From positions 62,001 through 126,000 of the forward strand of contig NZ_JAGGLR010000022.1 of assembly GCF_017874715.1 (NCBI RefSeq): a stretch of 64,000 nucleotides of DNA, in the 5' to 3' direction. The notes under the pieces were generated by a model. The model was not told the origin of the DNA. It worked only from the letters and a program-made list of their open reading frames with translations, and did no database searches. Below, in pieces: positions 15,720 through 27,200 of this stretch (positions are counted from its first letter, which is position 1; every line of letters begins with the position of its first letter). Origin of the DNA: Streptomyces iranensis (GTDB lineage: Bacteria; Actinomycetota; Actinomycetes; Streptomycetales; Streptomycetaceae). The position numbers and the translations under genes were made by a program.

Positions 15720-16367
15720 CGATGGCGCTCCCCCTCGATTCGAGAATGCGGCAGACCGCGATGGCGGATCTTTCTGCAGTCGCCCGCGGTGCACTGAAAC
15801 CACCCGGGGAATTCCCGGGTGATTACGCCGATGAAAAGCCATTGGCCATCGGCCACCGGTCCCCGGGCATGACGAACATACGGGGAGGTGCGCGAGCTTC
15901 TCACATTTATCCGCGCCCGCCCCGGAGGTGCAACCCCCGGGCCGGAAACTGTCAGGCGGCGCTGTCCGGAATCCGAGGCTACACGATCCCTGATTGTTGG
16001 CTGATGCACGCTTCGGAATCAGGAATTTCGCGTGCCCTGGAATTACGGAATCCGCAATTCCCGCCGTGGTCGGAAGGCGAACCCGCCGCACGCTCACCCG
16101 CTTCCGGGCGCTGCCCCTGCGGCACGATGAAAGCCCTGGTCAGACCTGCCATGCAGAGCCTTCCGCGGTCGGCGGAATTCCTCATTACGCCGCTACGGAA
16201 TCATGCGTTACACAATCGATTCTTCAATGCGGGGTGTCCACGCGTTGCCCCGCTGCCCAGGATGGGGTCCCAGCCGGCCGCGTGATCCCCAACCGTGGAA
16301 TTGCTGATTCTGCCGCCGCGGCCCACCGCGTGTGACCGGCGGACACCGATACCCGAGAGGCCCTGTC
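15720..16367. other. Divergent intergenic region, no convincing gene
   Basis: This 648-bp stretch separates the DsrE operon (minus) from the ABC transporter (plus). Both strands contain open frames of up to about 220 codons, but none has a credible start, ribosome site or recognisable product. It is clearly richer in A/T than its flanks, especially 15985-16320, and holds repeated GGAATT boxes, including the palindrome listed separately. It most likely carries the divergent promoters; I could not assign -35/-10 elements with confidence. Confidence 0.6.
16039..16061. promoter_or_regulatory. 23-bp interrupted palindrome, candidate operator
   Basis: Left arm GGAATTACGGA (16039-16049), a 1-bp centre, and right arm TCCGCAATTCC (16051-16061), with one mismatch. 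Related GGAATT hexamers occur at 16022, 16174 (within the palindrome GGAATTCC) and 16297. Its location between two divergent operons suggests a shared regulator site. Confidence 0.45.
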
Positions 16368-17390
16368 GTGGAGACCATCCGTGTCGAAGACCTGAGCAAG
16401 TCCTATGCGAAGACCCAGGCGCTGTCCGAGGTCGGATTCACGGCTCGGGCCGGCACCGTCCTGGGGCTGCTGGGCCCGAACGGATCCGGCAAGACCACCA
16501 CGGTACGCGTTCTGTCCACCCTGATCCGGGCGGACAGCGGGCGGGCCTGGATCGACGGACACGACGTCATGGCGCAGCCGCACCGGGTGCGGGCGGCGAT
16601 CGGTCTCACGGGCCAGTACGCGGCGGTGGACGACGAGCTGTCGGGGCAGCACAACCTGGAGCTGATCGGCAGGCTGCTGGGCCTGTCCCGGGCGGCGGCG
16701 CGCGGCCGGGCCACCGAGTTGATCGAACGGTTCCGGCTGGAGGACGCCGCGGCCCGGCTGACGAAGACGTACTCCGGTGGCATGCGGCGCCGGCTGGACG
16801 TGGCGGCGAGCCTCGTCGGGCGGCCGCGGGTGCTGTTCCTGGACGAACCGACGACCGGGCTGGACCCGCGCAGCCGCACCGAGGTCTGGACGCTGGTGCG
16901 CGAGCTGGTGGCGGACGGCGTGACGGTCCTGCTCACCACCCAGTACCTGGAGGAGGCGGACCACCTGGCGAACGATCTGGTCGTACTCGACCAGGGGCGT
17001 GTGGTGGCCACCGGCACCCCCACCGAACTCAAGGCCCGGGTCGGTGGCCTCGCCCTGCAGATGCGGGTGGCGGATCCGGCCCAGGGCGCGCAGGCCGCCG
17101 CGTACGTCGCCGAGGCGACCGGGGTGGCGCCGGGCGTCGACGCGGACACCGGCCTGATCGACGCCGCCGTCGCGGATGTGACGGCGCTGCGCCGGGTGGC
17201 GGCACGGCTGGAGGCGGAGGGGATCCGCTTCGTCGAGCTGGGGCTGCGTCAGGCCACCCTCGATGAGGTGTTCTTCGCGCTGACCGGCCGTACCGCCCGG
17301 CCCGCCGATCCTGCCCAGGACCCCGATCCTGCCCAGGCCCCCGATCCGGCGCCGGTCACGGCCGGGGCCGCCGAAAGGAAACCGCGATGA
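16368..17390 (+). CDS. ABC transporter ATP-binding protein (DrrA-type exporter)
   Basis: A 340-residue ATPase. Walker A is GPNGSGKTTT, the signature is YSGGMRRRLD, and Walker B is VLFLDEPTTGLD; the usual H-loop His is Gln (LLTTQYLEEADHL), as in DrrA-type drug exporters. A C-terminal extension of about 100 residues ends in Asp/Pro/Ala-rich repeats (PAQDPDPAQAPDP). It probably powers export of the peptide product, or provides self-resistance, together with the coupled permease. GTG 16368 is chosen because GAGAGG (16355-16360) is 7 nt upstream; a longer in-frame start at 16332 lacks a ribosome site. Confidence 0.94.
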   Translation: METIRVEDLSKSYAKTQALSEVGFTARAGTVLGLLGPNGSGKTTTVRVLSTLIRADSGRAWIDGHDVMAQPHRVRAAIGLTGQYAAVDDELSGQHNLELIGRLLGLSRAAARGRATELIERFRLEDAAARLTKTYSGGMRRRLDVAASLVGRPRVLFLDEPTTGLDPRSRTEVWTLVRELVADGVTVLLTTQYLEEADHLANDLVVLDQGRVVATGTPTELKARVGGLALQMRVADPAQGAQAAAYVAEATGVAPGVDADTGLIDAAVADVTALRRVAARLEAEGIRFVELGLRQATLDEVFFALTGRTARPADPAQDPDPAQAPDPAPVTAGAAERKPR

Positions 17391-18202
17391 GCAGCGCCCA
17401 GCACAGCACCCCGGCCCAGCTCCCCGCCGACCCGGGCCGCGGGGCCCTGGTCAGCCATACGCTGATCCTCGCCGGACGCCATCTGACCAAGTTGCGCGCC
17501 GCGCCGCAGATCGTGGTGTTCAGCGTGTTGCAGCCGCTCATCATGATGCTGCTCTTCATGGTGCTGTTCGCCGGGGCGGTGTCCGGGAGCCAGTCGGCCT
17601 ATCTGCAGTTCCTGCTGCCGGGGATGCTCGCGCAGAACGCGGCGTTCATGGTCACCACCGTGGGCCAGGCGATCAACAGCGATATCGACAAGGGGATCTT
17701 CGACCGGTTCCGGAGCCTGCCCATCGCCCGGCCCGCACCGCTCATCGCGCATATCCTCGGGGACCTGCCGCGCCAGGCCGCCACCACGCTGGCGCTGCTC
17801 GCCTTCGGCTTCTGCATCGGGTTCCGCGTCCATACCGATCCGCTCTCGGTGGTGCTGGCCGTGGCGTTGGTGCTGCTGGTGTCGTTCGCGTTCTCCTGGA
17901 TCGCCTTGACGATAGGGCTGATCGCGGACAAGCCCGAGTCGGTCAACATGCTCGTGATGATCCTGCTGTTCCCGATGGCGTTCGGCAGCAACACGATGGT
18001 CGCCACCGACACCCTTCCCGGGTGGCTCCAGGCCTGGGCGAAGGTCAATCCGGTGACGCATCTGACCGATGCCGTACGGGCCCTGCTCACCGGTCCGGCC
18101 TCGGATTCGGGTTCGGCGCTCGGCAGCACGCTGCTGGCCTGCGCGGTGATCCTCGTCCTCTTCGTGCCGCTGGCCGTCCGCGCCTTCACCCGCCGCCTGT
18201 AG
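17387..18202 (+). CDS. ABC-2 type transporter permease (DrrB-like)
   Basis: A 271-residue membrane protein with about six hydrophobic segments and the ABC-2 pattern (VFSVLQPLIMMLLFMVLFAGAV; LPGMLAQNAAFMVTTVGQAINSDIDKGIFDRFRSLPIARPAPL; a conserved NPVTHLTDAVRALLTG loop). Its ATG overlaps the ATPase stop codon (ATGA), so the two are translated together as half-transporter subunits. The NRPS genes follow after 70 bp, probably on the same transcript. Confidence 0.93.
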   Translation: MSSAQHSTPAQLPADPGRGALVSHTLILAGRHLTKLRAAPQIVVFSVLQPLIMMLLFMVLFAGAVSGSQSAYLQFLLPGMLAQNAAFMVTTVGQAINSDIDKGIFDRFRSLPIARPAPLIAHILGDLPRQAATTLALLAFGFCIGFRVHTDPLSVVLAVALVLLVSFAFSWIALTIGLIADKPESVNMLVMILLFPMAFGSNTMVATDTLPGWLQAWAKVNPVTHLTDAVRALLTGPASDSGSALGSTLLACAVILVLFVPLAVRAFTRRL

Positions 18203-18272
18203 AGCGCCGTTCCACACCATTTCGTTCTTCCGGATCAGCCATGTCCGGGTCACTGCAGAAGGGGACGTCGAC

Positions 18273-21200
18273 GTGTTTAGCGAGACCTCGGGGCGCGCCA
18301 CGGATGAGCGCGAGGCGGCGGACGGCCGCGAGCGGCGGGAACTGCCGCTGACCGCCGCGCAGCTGGGCATCTGGCATGCCCAGCAGCTCGCCCCGCTCAG
18401 CACCGCCTACCAGGGCGGGGAGTACCTGGAGGTCGCGGGCCCGGTGGACGCCGCGCGGCTGGAGGCAGCGGTCCGGCGGACGCTGGCGGAGGCCGAGACG
18501 CTGCGGGTGCGGGTGGTGGACGGACCCGACGGGCCCCGGCAGGTCATCACGCCCGTGGGCGACTGGACGCTGCCGGTGGTGGATCTGCGTCGGGAGGCCG
18601 ATCCCCGGGCCGCCGCCGAGCAGGCGATGTGGGAGCGCCTGCGTACCCCGCTCGACCTGGGCGGGGACCCGCTCTTCGGATGCGTGCTGTTCGCCGTGGC
18701 GCCGGATCGGTTCTTCTGGTTCCACCACTACCACCACCTGGTGGGCGACGGGTTCACGGTGGCCGCGGTGGCCCGGCGGGTCACGGAGCTGTACAACGCG
18801 GCGGGCACCGAGGGCGTGGCCGCGGGCACGCCGTTCCCCCCGCTGGCGGAGCTGGTCGAGGCGGACACCGCGTACCGGGCGTCGGAGCAGTTCGAGGCCG
18901 ACCGTGCGTTCTGGGCGCGGGAGCTCGCCGACGCACCGGCGCCGGCGTCGCTCAGCGCCGGACCGCCCGCGCCGCCACGGGAGAAGGTGCGGCGCGGGAT
19001 GACGCTGGAAGCGCCCGAGCTGGACCGGCTTCGGGACGTGGCGCGCGAGGCCGCGCTGCCCTGGCCGATCGCGGTGCTCACGGCGGTCGCCGTCTATGTG
19101 CAGCGGATGTCCGGGACCGGCGAGGTCACCCTCGGTGTGCCGGTCGCGTCCAGGATCGGCCACGCCCCGCAGCGGACTCCGGGCATGATGTCCAATCTGC
19201 TGCCGCTGCGGCTCGATCTGGGTCCGGGGCTGACCGTCGGCGAGGCGCTGCGCCAGGTGTCCGGGCGGCTGCGCGCGATCCTGCGGCACCAGCGGTACCG
19301 CTACGAGGACCTCCGCCGCGAGCACGGCGGCCCCGACGCCCGCACGCCCCTGTTCGGCCCGCAGGTCAACATCATGTCCTTCGCTGCCGAACTGGCATTC
19401 GGCGGCTGCCCCGTCACCGTTCACAACCTGTCCATCGGGCCCACCGACGACTTCTCGGTCGTCGTCTCCGTCCGCCCCGGCGGCGCCGGGCTGAGGATCG
19501 AACTGGACGGCAACGCCGACCGCTACGAGGAGGCCGATGTCGCCGCGCACCAGCAGCGGCTCGGGCACCTCCTGGAGCGGCTGGCCCGCGCCGATGTGGA
19601 CACTCCGCTCGGCCGGCTGGACATCACGACGCCCGACGAGCGCACCCGTGCGCTTGCCGAGGCCGCGCCCCGCCCCCGTACGACGTCTCCGGAGGCGCCC
19701 GCCACGCTGCCCGGACTGTTCGCGCACCAGGCCCGGCGTACGCCCTACGCTCCGGCGCTGACCTGCGGCGACACCACGCTGACCTACGGCGAACTGAACG
19801 CCAGGGCCAATCAGCTGGCGCACTGTCTGATCCAGCGCGGTGCGGGCCCGGAGCGGCTGGTGGCCCTCGCGCTGCCGCGCTCGCTCGACCAGGTCGTCGC
19901 GATCCTGGCCGTGTTGAAGGCCGGTGCCGCGTATGTGCCGCTGGACCCCGCGGCCCCGGCCGACCGGCTGGCCCTCGTCCTCGGCGACGCCCGGCCCGCG
20001 CTGCTGGTGACCGCCGCCGAGGTGGACGCCGCGGTCGGCGCGCACACCGGGGACGCGGTGCCGCGGCTGGTCGTCGACGCGCCCGAGGTCCGTGCGGCCA
20101 TGGCCCGGGAGGCCGCGACCGACCCGGCCGTGACCGGGCTCCGGCCGGACTGCCCGGCGTATGTCATCTACACCTCGGGCTCGACCGGGCGGCCCAAGGG
20201 CGTCGTCGTCACCCACCGCAATGTCACCCGGCTGTTCACCGCGGCCGCCGAGCACCTCGCGTTCGGCCCGGAGGACGTGTGGACCATGTTCCACTCGTTC
20301 GCCTTCGACTTCTCCGTGTGGGAGGTGTGGGGCCCGCTGTTGCACGGCGGGCGGCTGGTGGTCGTCCCGTTCGACGTCTCCCGCTCCCCCGAGGACTTCC
20401 TGGACCTGCTGGCCGAGCAGCGGGTGACGATCCTGAACCAGACACCGTCGGCCTTCTACCCGCTCATCCAGGCCGACCGGGAGCGGCCCGAACGCCACCT
20501 GGCCCTGCGCCACGTGGTGTTCGGCGGCGAGGCGCTCGACCTGGGGCGGCTCGAGGCCTGGTACGACCACCGCGCCGAGGACGCGCCCGCGCTGTCCAAC
20601 ATGTACGGAATCACCGAGACCACGGTCCATGTCACCCATCTCGGACTCGACCGCGCCACGGCGTCCCGCGCGTCCGGCAGCCTCATCGGCGGCCCGCTCG
20701 GCGACCTTCGGGTGCTGGTGCTCGACCAGGCGCTCCAGCCGGTGCCCGAGGGTGCCGTGGGCGAGATGTACGTGACCGGTCCCGGCCTCGCCCGCGGCTA
20801 CCTGGGCCGCCACGGGATGACGGCGAGCCGCTTCGTGGCCGCGCCCTTCGGCCGCTCGGGCGAGCGGATGTACCGCACCGGCGATCTCGCCCGGCGGCGC
20901 GCGGACGGCGCGCTCGAATACCTGGGCCGGGCCGACGATCAGGTGCAGATCCGCGGGTTCCGCGTCGAACCCGGCGAGGTCGCCGCCGTCCTCGCGGATC
21001 TGCCGGGGGTCGCGCAGGCGGCCGTGGTGCCCCGGACGGACCGGCCCGGACAGACCACGCTGGTGGCCTATGTGGTGCCCGCCTCCGGTGCGACACCGGA
21101 GGTGTCGGCGCTGCGCGCCGGGGCCGTGGCGGCGCTGCCGGACTACATGGTCCCCGGCGCGTTCGTGACCTTGCCGACGCTTCCGCTGACCGTCAACGGC

Positions 21201-24200
21201 AAGGTCGACCGCGCCGCGCTGCCCGCCCCCGACCCGGGTGGTGAGGCGTCGGGGCGGCGGCCGAGCACCGAAGAGGAGAGGGTGCTCTGCGACATCGTCG
21301 CCGAGCTGCTGAACCTGGAGCGGGTCGGCGCCGACGACGACTTCTTCACCCTGGGCGGCGACAGCATCGTCTCGATCCAGCTGGTCGGCGCGGCCCGCCG
21401 GGCGGGGCTGCGGTTCACCACGCGTGAGGTGTTCCGGTGCCGCACGGTCGAGGCGCTGGCGGCGGTGGCCGAACGTGGCGCGGCCCAGGGCGGTGACGGC
21501 GACGACGGCACAGGGGAGCTGCCCGCGACCCCGGTGATCCGCTGGCTCCAGGAGCGGGGCGGCGCCATCGACCGCTACCACCAGGTGATGACGTTCACCA
21601 CCCCGCCCGGCGCGCGCCAGGAGGAGCTGACCGCGGCGCTGCAGGCGCTCCTGGACGGCCATGACGCGCTGCGCGCCCGGCTGCTGGACGACGGCGACGG
21701 CCCGTGGCGGCTGGCCGTCGCCCCGCCCGGCGCCGTGCGGGCCGCCGACCGCCTGCGGCGGATGCCGCTCGCCGACGGCGACACGCCGGCCGGTGCGACC
21801 GCGCCCGCGGTGCGCGCCGCGGTGGACCGGCTGGCCCCGCGCACCGGAACGATGCTGCAGGCGGTGTGGTGCGACGCGGGTCACGACCGGCCCGGCCGGA
21901 TGGTGCTGGCCATCCACCACCTGGTGATCGACGGCGTCTCCTGGCGCGTCCTGCTGCCCGATCTGGCGGCCGCCTTCACCGCGGTGCGCGAGGGCCGCGA
22001 TCCGCGGCCCGCATCCGCGGCCACCTCGCTGCGCCGCTTCGCGGGGCTACTGGCCGAGCAGGCGGCGACCGGCGCCCGGGACGGGGAGGTGGCGTACTGG
22101 CGGGCGGTGCTGACCTCCGCCGAGGAGCCGACTCTGGGGGCCCGGCCGCTGGACCCGGCGGCCGATGTGGCCGGGGCGCGGCGGCAGATGACGGTCACGC
22201 TGCCCGCCGGCCCGGCCGAGTCCGTACTGACCACCGTCCCGGCCGCGTTCCACACCGGGGCGCGTGAGGTGCTGCTGGCCGGGTTCGCCGCCGCGGTCGC
22301 CGACTGGCGGCGCGAGCACGGCGGCACGGCGCCGGAGGTGCTGCTGGACCTGGAGGGCCACGGCCGCGACGCGGTGGCCGACGGGGCCGACCTGACCCGC
22401 ACGGTGGGTTGGCTGACAGCCCTCTTCCCGGTCCGCCTGGGCCTGGGCGCCCTGGACTTCGACGAGTTCGCCGCGGGTGGCGCGGCCGCCGGGCAGGCAC
22501 TGCGGGAGGTCAAGGAGCGGCTGCGGGAGGTCCCGGACGGCGGCGTCGGCTACGGCGTACTGCGCTATCTGGCCCCGCCGGGAACCCTGCCGGACGACGG
22601 GGCCCGCCCGCAGATCCTCTTCAACTACCTGGGCCGGTTCGGTGCGGCCGTCCCCGGGCGGCCCTGGACACCGCTGCCGGGCCTGGAGGGGTTCGGCGGG
22701 GGCGACGACCCGGCGATGCCGGTCTCGCACGCCCTGCAGGTCGACGTGGTGGCCCAGGACGGGGCCGACGGGCCGGAGCTCACCGCCGTGCTGTCCTGGC
22801 CCGACGGCGTACTGGACGAGGCGGCGCTGGAGGCGCTCGCCCAGAGGTGGCGCCGGGCGCTGGCCGGCCTGGCCGCTCATGCCGCCCGACCCGGCAGCGG
22901 CGGCCTCACCCCCGCCGACGTCCCCCTGGCCGGGCTGACGCAGGACCAGCTGGACACGCTGGCGGCCGAGACGGGTCCGCTCGCCGACGTGCTGCCGCTC
23001 GCCCCGCTCCAGCGGGGCCTGCTGTTCCACGCCGCCTACGACACCGAGCAGCCGGACGCGTACACCGTCGAGTTCCGCTTCGCGCTCGAGGGCACGGTCG
23101 ACCCGGAGCGGCTGCGGCGGGCGGTGGAGGCCACACTGCGCCGCCACCCCCAGCTGCGCGCGGGCTTCTGGGACGACGGGTCCGGGGCGCCGGTGCAATT
23201 CGTGCCCCGGGCGCTCACGGTGCCCTGGCGCCGGATCGACCTGCGCCATCTGGACGAGCGGGCGCGCACGGCGGAGCTGGAGCGGGTGTCGGCCGAGCAG
23301 CCGCGGTTCGCCCCGGACCGGCCGCCGCTGTTCCAGTTCCTGCTGGCGCGCACCGGCGAGGACCGGCACATCCTGGTCTTCCGCCACCACCACCTGCTGC
23401 TGGACGGCTGGTCGGTGCCGCTGCTGCTGCGCGACATCCGCACCGCGTACGCCGCGGAAGGGGCGGACGCCGGCTCGGCCGCGCCCCCGGCCGTGCCGTA
23501 CCAGCGATACCTCGACTGGCTGCGCGACCAGGACCGGGAGGCGGCCGAGGCGGTGTGGCGGGCGGCGCTGGCCGACCTGCCGGGGCCGACCCGGCTCGCC
23601 CCGGCGGACGCCCCGCGCGCCGGCGGCGGGGTCGAGGAACTGGCCGTGGACCTGGGCGCACCGCTCACCGCTGCCCTGGAGGCCACGGGCCGCCGCCACG
23701 GCATCACCCTGGGCACCCTGATGCAGGGCGCGTGGGCGATCGTCCTGGGCGCCCTGACCGGGTCGCGGGACGTGGTCTTCGGCGGCACCGTCGCCGGGCG
23801 GCCCGCGGAGGTCGACGGCGTCGAGTCGATGGTGGGCCTGTTCATCAACACCCTCCCGGTGCGGGCGAGGTTCCGCCCGGACGAGCCGGTGCGCGCCCTG
23901 CTGGAGCGGTTGCAGCAGGAGCAGGCCGAGCTGACCACCCATCAGCATCTGCCGCTGGCGGCGGTGCAGCGCCTGGGTGGGGTGGGCGAGCTGTTCGACA
24001 CCCTGCTGGTGATCGAGAACTATCCGTTCCCGCCCGAGTCGCCGCGGGCGGCCGACGGTGCCTGGCAGGTGGCGGGCATCGACGGCCGCGACGACACCCA
24101 CTACCCGCTGAGCATCGCGGTGATGACCGGCGACGCGCTGCGGCTGCGCCTGGGCCACCGCACCGATGTGTTCACCGCCGAGCAGGTGCGGACCGTCGCG

Positions 24201-27200
24201 TCCTGCCTGCACCAGGTCCTGGCGCGCCTCGCCGACGACCTGGAGCAGCCGGTGGGCCGGGTGCGGCTGCTGGACCCCGCCACGCACCGCACCGTCCTCG
24301 GCTGGGGCCGGGGCGCGGCAGCCTCGGCCGCGACCGGCACCGTCGGCGGACTGCTGGCGGAGGCCGCCGCCCGCACCCCGGACCGTACGGCGCTGGTCGG
24401 CGAGGGCGGCACGCTGACCTACGCCCAGCTGGAGGAGCGGGCCAACCGGCTCGCCCGGCTCCTGGCCGCCCGGGGTGCCGGGCCCGAGCACACGGTCGGG
24501 CTGCTGCTGCCTCGCGGCGTGGACGCGATCGTCGCCATGTTCGCGGTGCTGAAAGCGGGCGCCGCATACGTGCCCATCGACCCCGGGCTTCCGGCCGGGC
24601 GGATCCGCTTCGTGATCGAGGACACCGCCCCGGTCGCGGTCGTGACCGCGGCCGGACTGGCCCCGGCCCGCACCGGCGCGCCCCTGGTCGTCCTCGACGA
24701 CCCACGGACCGCGGCCGAACTGGCCGCGCCGGCCGGGCAGCCCCTGGCCGACGAGGAGCGCCGCGGCGCGGTGCGGCCGGAGAACCTGGCGTACCTCATC
24801 CACACCTCCGGCTCCACCGGTGTGCCCAAGGGCGTGGGAGTCGAACACCGCAACCTGGTGAGCCTGTTCGCGGCCCACCGGCGCGACCTGATCGAGCCGG
24901 CGGTGTCGGCCGCGGGGGGACGCCGCTTCCGGGCCGCGATGACCGCGTCGCTGTCGTTCGACACCTCCTTCGACGGGGTGCTGTGGATGCTCGCGGGCCA
25001 TGAACTCCACGTGGTGGACGACGACACGCGCCGCGATCCACGGGCCCTGGTGGCGTACGTCGCCGAGCATCGCGTCGACTTCCTCGACATCACCCCCTCC
25101 TACGCCGCGCGGCTGCTGGACGCGGGCCTGCTGGAGGCCGAAGCGGCGCCCTCGGTGCTGATGCTCGGCGGCGAGGCACTCGGTCCTGGCCTGTGGAGCC
25201 GGCTGCGCGAGGCCGCCCCGGCGACCGCCGCGCACAACTTCTACGGTCCCACCGAGTTCACGATCGACGCCCTGTCGGCTCCGCTGGCCTCCGCGGAACA
25301 CCCCGTGGTCGGGCGGCCGCTGCGCGGTGGACGGGCGTACCTCCTGGACGGCGCGCTGCGGCCGGTGCCCCCGGGCGCCCCCGGGGAGCTGTATCTGTCC
25401 GGGCCGCAGCTGGCGCGCGGCTATGCCGGGCGGCCGGCGCTGACAGCGGACCGGTTCGTCGCCGACCCGTTCGTCCCGGGCGGCCGGATGTACCGGACCG
25501 GCGATGTGGTGCGCTGGTCGGCCGAGGGGCAGATCGAGTTCCTCGGCCGCGCGGACGAACAGGTCAAGGTCCGCGGGCACCGCATCGAACTCGGTGAGAT
25601 AGAGGCGGCGCTCACCGGCCACCCCTCGGTGGTCCGGGCGGCCGTGGTGGCCCGTACCGACACCCCGGGGGTGACCCGGCTGGTGGCGTACGCCGTCGCC
25701 GCCGCGGGCCCCTGCGACCCGGCGGAGCTGCGCGACCATCTCGCCCGGACACTTCCGGAGTACATGGTCCCGGCCGCGGTGGTACCGGTGGCCGAGCTGC
25801 CGCTGACCGCGAACGGCAAACTGGACACCGGCGCCCTGCCGGCGCCCGACTTCGCCGCCGCGGCCTCCGCGCGGCCCGCGGCCACTCCGGCCGAGCACAC
25901 GCTGTGCGCACTGTTCGCCGAGGTACTGGGGTTGCCCGCGGTCGGTGCCGATGACGACTTCTTCGCCCTCGGCGGCGACAGCATCATCTCCATCCAGCTG
26001 GTCAGCCGTGCCCGCCGGGCAGGGCTGGGCCTGAGTCCGCGCGATGTCTTCACCCGCCGCACCGTTGCGGCCCTCGCAGCCGCGGCCACACCGGTGACCC
26101 CGGACGGGCCGGTCGCCACCCGTGACCCGTCGGCCCCGGGTGAGCTGCCGCTCACCCCGATCGTCGCGGCGCAGCGCGAACTCGGCGGCCTCAACGACGG
26201 CTTCCACCAGGCGTTCGTGGTGGCGGTGCCCGCGGGCGCCACCACGGACAGGCTCGGCGAGGTCCTGCAGGACCTGGTCGACCACCACGACGCGCTGCGG
26301 CTGCGGCTGGACGCCGGGGACGGCGACTGGCGGCTGACCGTGCGCGAACCCGGCCAGGTGTCCGCCGCTCCACTGCTGACCACAGCCGAGGTCACGGCGG
26401 CCGGAGCGGACGGCGGCCCCGACGCGTACGAGGACGCCTTCGCCACCGCGCTGGACGCGGCACTCCCCGGAGCGCGGGCCCGGCTGAACCCGGCGGCGGG
26501 CACCGTCCTGGACGCCGTGTGGTTCGATCCCGGCCCCGAGCGTGCCGGGCGGCTGCTGCTGAGCGTCCATCACCTGGCCGTCGACGGCGTGTCCTGGCGG
26601 ATCCTGCTGGAGGATCTGGCCCTGGCCTGGCGCGCGCGGGCCGCCGGCCGGCGGCCCCAGCTGCCGCCGGTCGGCACCCCGCTGCGGACCTGGGCCACCG
26701 GCTTGGCCGCGCTGGCGCGCACTCCGGAGGTGGAGCGGGAGCTGGAGGTGTGGACGGGGCTGCTGCGCACCCCGGACCTGCCGGTGGCCGACCGCCCGCT
26801 GGACCCGGCCCGGGACGTGGCCGCCACGGCCCGCACGCTGACCGTGACCGTGCCCGCCGCGCACACCGCGCCGCTGCTCACCACGCTGCCCACCGCCTTC
26901 GCCACTGGGGTGAACGAGGTGCTGCTGGCCGGGTTCGCGGTCGCGGTCGCCGACTGGCGGCGCCGCCGCGGCCTGCACCCGGACGGTCCGCTGGTGGACG
27001 TGGAGAGCCATGGCCGGCACGACCTGCTGGAGGGTGCCGATCTGTCCCGTACGGTCGGCTGGTTCACCGAGCAGCACCCGGTACGGCTCGACCCCGGCCC
27101 GCTGGACTGGGCGGACGTCGCGGCCGGCGGCCCCTCCCTCGGCCAGGCGGTCAAGCGGATCAAGGAGCAGATCCGGGCCGTCCCCGGCGACGGCGCCGGA

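Noticed and set aside
15623..16285. 220-codon open frame on the plus strand in the divergent intergenic region
   Set aside because: It has no ribosome site, overlaps the start of a well-supported minus-strand gene, and its composition (Arg/Pro/Ser-rich, no conserved motif) fits a chance frame in GC-rich DNA.
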